Shown one piece after another: positions 59,901 through 64,000 of a stretch of 64,000 nt of DNA (its first letter is position 1; every line of letters begins with the position of its first letter). Origin of the DNA: Acanthornis magna. Lineage: Eukaryota > Chordata > Aves > Passeriformes > Acanthizidae. The notes under the pieces were generated by a model, which saw only the letters and a program-made list of their open reading frames with translations, was not told where the DNA came from and did no database searches. The position numbers and the translations under genes were made by a program. The stretch is taken from positions 12,661,501 through 12,725,500 of the forward strand of contig JAWUZG010000084.1 of NCBI GenBank assembly GCA_036785705.1. Direction: 5' to 3'.

Positions 59901-62900
59901 AAGCACACACAGGAATATGTTCCTGCCTCTTTGTCGTAAGAGTTCCACTCATTTGATGTCAGCCCTCTGAAGGGCTTCCCAAGGATTAGTGAATCTCATC
60001 AGCCAAAGAACACACTTCAGAGAAAGTGGCAGTCTGCAGAGTGAAACTCTTCCCAAAAGTCTGTCACAGGAATCCTTGCTTCCTACATCTATAACCACTG
60101 ACATCCACAAGCACTGACATGGCAAAGGAGAAGAAGAAAGTGAAGCAAGTCTGCAAATTTTTTCCCAGAAAGCATCTGAAATTACAGTGCCACAAGATTA
60201 ATCCGTGCTGTAATTGCACACCTTAAATGCAGTGATTGCATTATTGACAGATGAAGTATAGTGTCCAACAAGAACAAAAGATTTCCCATCAAATTAGCAT
60301 TTCTGTAAGCCCAGCAGGAGTACCAGCATAAAATATGTTCTTCGAGCCTTGTTGAGTCATGGAAGCCAAGAGCTTCTCACCAGGACCCCTGAATTCCCAT
60401 CACTTCTGAAACAGCCAGCCCAAGTGTGAGCTTTGGGCAAAGGACATTTCATGGGATGCACAGCAGTTACTCCTATCCCCAAATCCATACTGAGGCACAA
60501 ATGGAGAGGCTAAGAGATCTTCATTACTCCCAAAGCAAGGGAACATACAAGATCAGACAAGGCAGAAGTACCTGGAGTTGATAGTGTGGTGGTATATTCC
60601 ACTATGGGTGTGGATGCGCTTGAAGTAGTTGAGGAGGTTGTTGATGAGCCAGTAACAGTCGTCGTGCTTGGGGTGCTGATGCTGGTGCTGGGTGGCATTG
60701 TGGTGCTGGCAGTGCTGATGGGAGTTTCAGGTGGTGTCGGCGGGGGAGTGGTTGGCGATTCTGGTGTAGGGGATGCTGTGCTTGGTGTGCTCGTAGTTGT
60801 GCCTGTTAGAAACAGCAGGGACAGAGGAAACAGACAAAGACACAAAGGCATGAGTGGGACTCAACAGCAACTGAACAGAGGCTGCACATGAGGCAGCTGC
60901 CACACACCTACATAGGTCAGCCCATCCTTAGCACAGCAAAGCTCCCTAGCACTAGACCTTCCTTTATGGCCCCAGAAAGAAGAATCCTTTAAATCCATGC
61001 ACGAGATGGTGACAGCCTGCCTTCATAAAGAAGAGACTGCGGATAGTGCTGGAAGGTGCTTCTCACAAAATCAGAGACCTAGCAACAGGGAAGAGATGAG
61101 GAGGAGTAATGCTTTCAACCTGGCTGGGGCTTTCTATCTCTGCCTCATTACCTGAACACCTCACTAACTCATGGAGCAAGAGCTGGGATGGGAAGCTGTG
61201 GTAAGGGAAGGATGCATGCACAGGAATATCTTCCTGCCTGTTTCTCATGTGATTTTCCAATTTCGGCCTGATAAAGGGCTTCCCAGTGTAGTAGTGGATC
61301 AGATCAGCCAAAGACCAACAGTTCACATCAAAGGATAACATGCAGAGTGAAACTGTTCCCAAAAGCATGTAAGAAGAATCCTGCCTTCTTACATCTATAG
61401 TACCTGAAAACCACTAATGGGGAAAAGTCAAAGGAGGAGGAGAAAAGAGGGAAACTATACACAGATGTGCCCAAATAGAGCCTGAAATGCAACTGTCACA
61501 AAAAGAAGTCCCTCTGCAATTGCACTCTACGGAACTATGTTTGGACCAGCTGAAGGATTAAAACCAACAGCTGTAAAAGCAAGATTTCCAACAGTTCAGT
61601 ATCTGTATAGGATGAGGCACCAGGCTGAAACACCTCCTTGCAGCACTGTTGAATCAGGGAAGCCAAGACCTTCACCCCAAGACCCCTGAATACTTGTTCC
61701 TTCTGAAACAGCCAGACCAAAAGGCCAGCTTTGGGCACATGACATTTCCTAGGAAGTTGAGAAGTTACACCCATCCCTAGTCCCATCCAGAGCTGCCAAT
61801 GGAGATGCTCTGAGACATTCATTCGTCCCAGTGCAAGACCAAAAATGACAATAGAACCAGACAATTTTTTTGTTGGTACTGTTATCAGAGGCACAGGGGT
61901 TTTGGTGGGAACTACTACAGTTGGGAACATACTTCCAGGAGTTGTGATGGTTGTTGGTGATCCAGTAACAGTTGTGGTTGTTGTCGGAGGGCTGGTGGTG
62001 GTGGTGGTGGGGGTGGTGGTGGGGGTGGTGGAAGTCTCAGGTGTTGAGGGAGTGGTTGGCGATTCTGGTGTAGAGGATGCTGTGCTTGGTTTGCTTGTAG
62101 TTGTGCCTGTTAGAAACAGCAGGGACAGAGGAAACAGACAAAGGCACAAAGACATGAGTGGGACTCAACAGCAACTGAACAGAGGCTGCACATGAGGCAG
62201 CTGCCACACACCTACACAGGTCAGCCCATCCTGAGCACAGCAAAGCTCCCTAGCACCAGCCCTTCCTTTCTGGCCCCAGAAAGAAGACTCCTTGAAATCC
62301 ATGCACACACACACACAGGGTCACGGCCCTCCCTTACTAGAGAAGAGACTGGGGATGGTGCTGGAAGGTGCTTCTCACAAAATCAGGAAGACCTACCAAT
62401 AGGGAAGAGATGAGAAAGAGCAATCCTTTCGATCTGGCTGGGGCTTTCTGTCTCTTTGTCATTATCTAGAACACCTCACTATATTGTGGGGCAAGAGCTG
62501 AGAGGGGAAGCTATGATCAGGGAAGGAAGCATGCACAGGAATATGCTCCTTCCTGATTGGCACGTGGCTTCCCGATGTCAGGAGTTCCTAGAGTGGTTGT
62601 GAATCTCCTCAGCCAAAGAACACACTTCACAGAAAGTCTCTGTCTGCAGAATGAAACTGGTTCCAAAAGCATGGCAGAGGAATATTTCCTTCCTACATCT
62701 AAAACAGCTGACAAGCATTAGCACTGATAGAGCAAAGGATCAGGAGAAAGAGAAAAAAGTCTATGCATCTGTGCCTAAAGAGCACTTGAAATGAAAGTGT
62801 CACAAAATCAAGCCCCACAACAATACACTCCATATGTCCAGTGACTCCATTCTGGCCAACTGAAGGACAAGGTCCAACAGTAGCAAAATCAACTAAATCT

Positions 62901-64000
62901 TGTTCCTTCTGAAAGAGAGCTGAAGGGACAGCAATGGGCAAAGACTGTTTCAGGGGGATGTCCAGAAGTTAAACCCATTTTCAATCCCATACAGAGGCAA
63001 AAAAGGATGTGTTCACAGACTCTCACTACTCCCAAAGGCAAAGAACATACACCAGTACAAAACATAGAAGTACCTGGAGTTGGTACGGTGGTGGTGTATG
63101 TTGGTGTGGGCGAGGATGTGCTTGAAGTACTTGAGGTGGGTGTTGGTGATCCAGTAACAGTTGTGGTTGTGGTCGGAGGGCTGGTGGTGGTGGTGGTGGT
63201 GGTGGGGGTGGTGGTGGTCCTGGTGGTGGTGCTGGTGGGAGTCTCGGGTGGTGAGGGAGTGGTTGGCGATTCTGGTGTAGGGGATGCTGTGCTTGGTGTG
63301 CTCGTAGTTGTGCCTGTTAGAAACAGCAGGGACAGAGAAAACAGACAAAGGCACAAAGACATGAGTGGGACTCAACAGCAACTGAACAGAGGCTGCACAT
63401 GAGGCAGCTGCCACACACCTACACAGGTCAGCCCATCCTGAGCACAGCAAAGCTCCCTAGCGCCCGCCCTTCCTTCCCTTCTGGCCCCAGAAAGCACAAT
63501 CCTTGCAATCCATTCACAGAGATGGTCATGGCCCTCCCTTCCTAGCAAAGAGACTGGGGATGGTGCTGGAAGATGCTTCTCACAAAATCAGAATGATCTA
63601 CCAATAGGGAAGAAATGTGGCGGAGTAATGCTTTCAACCTGGCTGGGGCTTTCTATCTCTGCCTCATTACCTGAACACCTCACTAACTCATGGAGCAAGA
63701 GCTGAGATGGGAATCTGTGGTCAGGGAAGGATGTATGCACAGTACCAAGAGGATCAATATCTCAACAGGAGAGGGGGACATAGACCACTGTATCCTTGGT
63801 GCTTCTGAAACAACCAGACGAAGGGAGAGCTTTGGGCAAAGGCCATCACAGGGGACACATGGCAATTAATCCAATCTCAGACGCCATACAGAGGCACAAA
63901 TGGAGGTGTTCACAGACCTTCAATTCCCCACAGCAAGGAAACACATGAGAGCACAGATCAGAGAAGTACCTGGAGTTGATACGGTAGTGGTGTATGTTGG
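38656..64000 (-). CDS. MUC2: MUC2 gel-forming mucin, 3' part: PTS/CYS cassettes, D4 assembly, VWC, cystine knot
   Basis: Secreted, polymeric, O-glycosylated intestinal-type mucin; only the C-terminal portion is inside the window. 28 exons are seen (one cut by the right edge); the 27 complete ones join in one frame, 1,789 codons including TGA. Order: five PTS/CYS cassette exons plus four more PTS exons, a last PTS exon of 908 bp, pre-D4 exon, VWD4 starting with TGWGDPH, C8, TIL, VWC modules, then CTCK with the CSCC pair and the final CQDTECSLP. The spacing of cysteines and many short blocks agree with human MUC2 as remembered (for example [22 protein letters not shown]), better than with MUC5AC. 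The position upstream of the second mucin gene in the same orientation also fits the mucin locus order. The N-terminal D1-D3 part lies beyond base 64000. Confidence 0.93.
40011..40140 (-). CDS. MUC2: MUC2 exon: cystine knot, first half
   Basis: Encodes PCSVRRRKDFIVYNGCRSVD, then ECEGTCGTFS, the first half of the CTCK domain with the C-x-G-x-C ring motif (CEGTCG). Acceptor tgtag, donor gtaagt, phase 1 to 2. Confidence 0.93.
40421..40460 (-). CDS. MUC2: MUC2 40-bp exon before the cystine knot
   Basis: Encodes GTISYLPNGCCKT. Human MUC2 has a closely similar segment (PNGCCKTC) just before its CTCK. Acceptor tttag, donor gtaagt, phase 0 to 1. Confidence 0.9.
41130..41258 (-). CDS. MUC2: MUC2 exon: B/VWC-like module
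   Basis: Encodes PGEFKNDPHNNCTIYSCVDV, then HNQLIASTSEITCPAF. Phase 0-0, acceptor tgcag, donor gtaagt. Confidence 0.93.
41947..42045 (-). CDS. MUC2: MUC2 exon: end of VWC module
   Basis: Encodes GYELKPVKGECCGKCVQTKC, the CC-x-x-C end of a VWC domain, then IIHAANNYELILS. Phase 0-0, acceptor tctag, donor gtaagt. Confidence 0.93.
42497..42619 (-). CDS. MUC2: MUC2 exon: VWC module
   Basis: Encodes PNSSVFVDKCQNCFCTNDVN, then LNIISCQRVPCNTHCEP, with the C-x-x-C-x-C core of VWC. Phase 0-0, acceptor tgtag, donor gtaagt whose first base follows CCA. Confidence 0.92.
43223..43263 (-). CDS. MUC2: MUC2 41-bp exon, start of second VWC module
   Basis: Encodes VPKGVCVHENAEFL, matching the KGVCVH block of MUC2. 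Acceptor aacag at 43264-43265 preferred over the nearer ccaag because only it joins in frame to the previous exon. Donor gtaagt, phase 1 to 0. Confidence 0.88.
43883..43987 (-). CDS. MUC2: MUC2 exon: VWC module end
   Basis: Encodes CNTSLCTAKAPKCSLGFEVH, then GQCCPVYQC, the end of a VWC domain. Acceptor ctcag, donor gtaagt, phase 1 to 1. Confidence 0.92.
44609..44783 (-). CDS. MUC2: MUC2 exon: VWC module
   Basis: Encodes FGEEFTVDCQDCICLEGEHG, KPHECEQKKVTCDGEG and EVNPEDSCCPLFTC, a complete VWC cysteine pattern. Acceptor gacag, donor gtgagt, phase 0 to 1. Confidence 0.94.
44955..44986 (-). CDS. MUC2: MUC2 32-bp exon
   Basis: Encodes GCVGVDMIPRE, matching CGCVGPD..PRE in mammalian MUC2. Acceptor cccag, donor gtatga, phase 1 to 0. 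The smallest exon in the window. Confidence 0.87.
45151..45251 (-). CDS. MUC2: MUC2 exon: TIL4, second part
   Basis: Encodes GQNETSTKQVEGCFCPNGTM, then DSGVDVCVKTCG. Acceptor cacag, donor gtgagt, phase 2 to 1. Confidence 0.93.
45569..45638 (-). CDS. MUC2: MUC2 exon: TIL4, first part
   Basis: Encodes HTCPPGKEYRACGPIKEMTC and then KS. Acceptor tccag, donor gtaaaa, phase 1 to 2. Confidence 0.9.
46283..46461 (-). CDS. MUC2: MUC2 exon: C8-4 domain
   Basis: Encodes VFKPCHDFVQPEKYYAACVF, CSSLQIYAATCADQGVC and DWRKHTNGVC, the C8 pattern of the D4 assembly. Acceptor tctag, donor gtaagt, phase 2 to 1. Confidence 0.94.
47098..47302 (-). CDS. MUC2: MUC2 exon: end of VWD4, start of C8
   Basis: Encodes GTCNNNTADDCMLPNGNIAE, NCETMADHWQVVDPSKPQC, a short Pro/Thr/Ser linker, and KESSICELILG. 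Acceptor cttag, donor gtacac, phase 1 to 2. Confidence 0.93.
47424..47607 (-). CDS. MUC2: MUC2 exon: VWD4, middle
   Basis: Encodes VTVNNQLVALPYKKFGVSIY, VVEIPELKMNVTYNGLSFSI and FGNNTQGQCG, ending in the CGTC motif (completed by the next exon) that replaces CGLCG in D4. Acceptor attag, donor gtaagg, phase 0 to 1. Confidence 0.95.
48336..48400. repeat. Palindromic 22-bp tandem repeat in a MUC2 intron
   Basis: About three tandem copies of a unit close to GTACTTTTAAAAGTACTTAA plus two bases. Each unit contains the perfect palindrome GTACTTTTAAAAGTAC. It lies in the intron between 47607 and 48799. Confidence 0.85.
48799..49046 (-). CDS. MUC2: MUC2 exon: VWD4 entry with GDPH
   Basis: Encodes [46 protein letters not shown] and RTLIVRHETQEV. 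GDPH (49018-49029) is the autocatalytic Asp-Pro cleavage site known in mammalian MUC2 and MUC5AC. Acceptor tttag, donor gtacta, phase 1 to 0. Confidence 0.96.
49611..49785 (-). CDS. MUC2: MUC2 pre-D4 exon
   Basis: Encodes QGDSWWLCNCTKAICIEDNI, then CTNGLSPVPVIDEDGCCWHW and ECD. It aligns with the ETWWLCDC...CCWHWECDC segment of human MUC2. Acceptor cacag, donor gtaagt, phase 0 to 1. Confidence 0.94.
50947..51854 (-). CDS. MUC2: MUC2 last PTS exon (908 bp)
   Basis: Encodes about 302 residues dominated by Thr, Ser and Pro, the substrate for dense O-glycosylation, and ends KKTCTIFPNESYE at a strong gtgagt donor in phase 0. The CTIFPNESYE block matches the segment after the PTS region of human MUC2. 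Two acceptors are possible: AG just before 51854, or the AG six bases further downstream; both keep the frame. Unlike the other PTS exons it does not begin with the GTTTST cassette start. Confidence 0.9.
52914..53099 (-). CDS. MUC2: MUC2 PTS cassette exon d (unit 1)
   Basis: 186 bp, phase 1-1. Begins TTTSTPSTPKTTTPSTPE and ends in PTGPPTEPI. The acceptor is the cassette consensus (tttctaacag) and the donor is gtaatt. Homologous in position to 59321-59494 in the upstream 6.4-kb unit. Confidence 0.85.
   Translation of the reverse strand, partial: AQLRAHRAHQKQPLPRHQRLPPPPPPPALQAPQPLLLDHQQPLLILELLSPDLQRVHPQNQ
53100..53560. repeat. Intronic monomer copy close to those at 55.69 and 62.11 kb
   Basis: The intron upstream of exon d in unit 1 shares long identical stretches with 55689-56150 and 62107-62570, so sequence exchange among monomers has crossed positions within the unit, not only between units. 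Confidence 0.75.
54199..54378 (-). CDS. MUC2: MUC2 PTS cassette exon c (unit 1)
   Basis: 180 bp, phase 1-1. Begins TTTSTLSTPKSTTTPSTPE and ends TYTTTLPTPG at a gtactt donor. Homologous to 60572-60802. The acceptor is tcctaacag, one base different from the other cassettes. Confidence 0.87.
54916..54976. repeat. Short tandem repeat with core CTGCAGAGTAAAAA
   Basis: Three near copies of a unit of about 21-24 bases in the intron between PTS exons b and c. Absent from the matching place in the other monomers as far as I can see. Confidence 0.6.
55542..55688 (-). CDS. MUC2: MUC2 PTS cassette exon b (unit 1)
   Basis: 147 bp, phase 1-1, the shortest cassette. Begins like exon c and ends TGSPTTVSTTE at a gtatgt donor. 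Homologous to 61933-62106. Confidence 0.86.
55790..57560. repeat. Recently duplicated or converted block, copy 1
   Basis: Nearly identical, introns included, to about 62208-64000. By eye I see only scattered substitutions, a short CA-repeat difference and the 15-bp exon difference. The remaining parts of the two 6.4-kb units are clearly more diverged. Confidence 0.85.
56650..56874 (-). CDS. MUC2: MUC2 PTS cassette exon a (unit 1)
   Basis: 225 bp, phase 1-1. Begins TTTSTPSTASPTPESPTTP, contains an uninterrupted Thr run, and ends TYTTTVPTPG at a gtactt donor. Nearly identical to 63074-63313, from which it differs mainly by lacking 15 bp. Confidence 0.88.
57531..58142 (-). CDS. MUC2: MUC2 CYS (WxxW) domain plus PTS exon
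   Basis: 612 bp, phase 1-1. The first 100 or so residues form a CYS domain: CDCIWTDWIDVSYP, GDYETFDN, SCRAEKFPTTPIADLGQKV, VCLNYEISVCC, with ten cysteines. WTDW is the family's C-mannosylation-type WxxW motif. CYS domains form noncovalent cross-links in mucin gels. The second half is PTS, ending TYTTTVSTPG. The acceptor (cccag) differs from that of the pure PTS cassettes. Confidence 0.94.
59321..59494 (-). CDS. MUC2: MUC2 PTS cassette exon d (unit 2)
   Basis: 174 bp, phase 1-1. Begins TTTSTPSTASPTPESPTTP and ends SRPPTTTGGPP at a gtatgt donor. An alternative gtggac donor twelve bases upstream would also keep the frame. It joins directly to the CYS exon. Confidence 0.83.
60572..60802 (-). CDS. 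MUC2: MUC2 PTS cassette exon c (unit 2)
   Basis: 231 bp, phase 1-1. Begins with the cassette start and ends EYTTTLSTPG at a gtactt donor. Contains the motif TVTGSSTTSSTTSS. Confidence 0.87.
61933..62106 (-). CDS. MUC2: MUC2 PTS cassette exon b (unit 2)
   Basis: 174 bp, phase 1-1. Begins TTTSKPSTASSTPESPTTP and ends TGSPTTITTPG at a gtatgt donor. Confidence 0.86.
63074..63313 (-). CDS. MUC2: MUC2 PTS cassette exon a (unit 2)
   Basis: 240 bp, phase 1-1. Same as 56650-56874 apart from five extra codons in the Thr-rich stretch (TRTTTT instead of T). Donor gtactt. Confidence 0.88.
63970..64000 (-). CDS. MUC2: MUC2 exon cut by the right edge (end of a further CYS/PTS exon)
   Basis: Only the last 31 bases are in the window: TYTTTVSTP and a gtactt donor, as in the end of 57531-58142 one 6.4-kb unit away. 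By position it should be the 3' end of another CYS-plus-PTS exon. Confidence 0.75.

Larger units (their letters stand above)
58143..64000 (-). repeat. Higher-order repeat unit 2 of the MUC2 PTS region, cut by edge
   Basis: Contains PTS exons d, c, b, a with acceptors at 59494, 60802, 62106, 63313, and the tail of the next CYS exon. Offsets from the matching acceptors of unit 1 are 6395, 6424, 6418 and 6439 bases, so the two units are colinear. Confidence 0.85.
62208..64000. repeat. Recently duplicated or converted block, copy 2
   Basis: Partner of 55790-57560. Its right end runs to the window edge, so the full length of the near-identical tract is unknown. Confidence 0.85.

Noticed and set aside
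52900..64000. Regularly spaced repeats that could suggest a CRISPR-like or satellite array
   Set aside because: The repeats are exon-intron cassettes of over 1 kb in a vertebrate gene, with splice sites and an open frame.

Overview
The window is avian genomic DNA from the gel-forming mucin locus. Two large multi-exon genes lie in tandem on the minus strand. The grounds for a bird are: (i) the left gene matches, as I remember it, the chicken egg-white protein ovomucin alpha-subunit (filed in UniProt as chicken MUC5B) exon after exon; (ii) there is a CR1-type LINE remnant near 23.2 kb; (iii) there is an avian ERV-type LTR near 8.5-9.1 kb. I could not run a database search and do not name the species.

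Right part, 64.0 to 38.66 kb, read right to left: the 3' part of MUC2. From the edge to about 50.9 kb it encodes Pro/Thr/Ser mucin segments and one 10-cysteine CYS (WxxW) domain. The PTS region is not one giant exon. It is a series of short exons, all phase 1 on both sides, inside a nested repeat: a monomer of about 1.3 kb (exon plus intron) in a five-exon higher-order unit of about 6.4 kb (one CYS exon plus four PTS exons). After a last 908-bp PTS exon come 17 exons encoding the VWD4 assembly (with an intact GDPH motif), C8, TIL, VWC modules and the C-terminal cystine knot, ending at a TGA at 38656. All 27 complete MUC2 exons join in one frame (1,789 codons including stop).

Middle, 38.4 to 29.5 kb: about 9 kb of intergenic DNA with no gene I can support. 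Its left end holds a TATA box and a CCAAT motif for the next gene.

Left part, 29.41 to 0.45 kb: the first 30 coding exons (1,369 codons, one frame, GT/AG borders throughout) of ovomucin alpha. They encode a signal peptide, three VWD-C8-TIL assemblies (D1, D2, D3), VWC-like modules, and then an exon that ends at the position where mucins enter their D4 domain. There is no PTS region between D3 and this pre-D4 exon, only a linker of about 20 residues rich in Pro and Thr. The D4 and cystine-knot part lies beyond base 1.

Functionally both genes make secreted, disulfide-linked gel formers: MUC2 a heavily O-glycosylated intestinal-type mucin, ovomucin alpha the PTS-less gel former of egg white. 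The tandem order and shared module plan indicate origin by duplication at the mucin locus, with the PTS part expanded in one gene and absent in the other.
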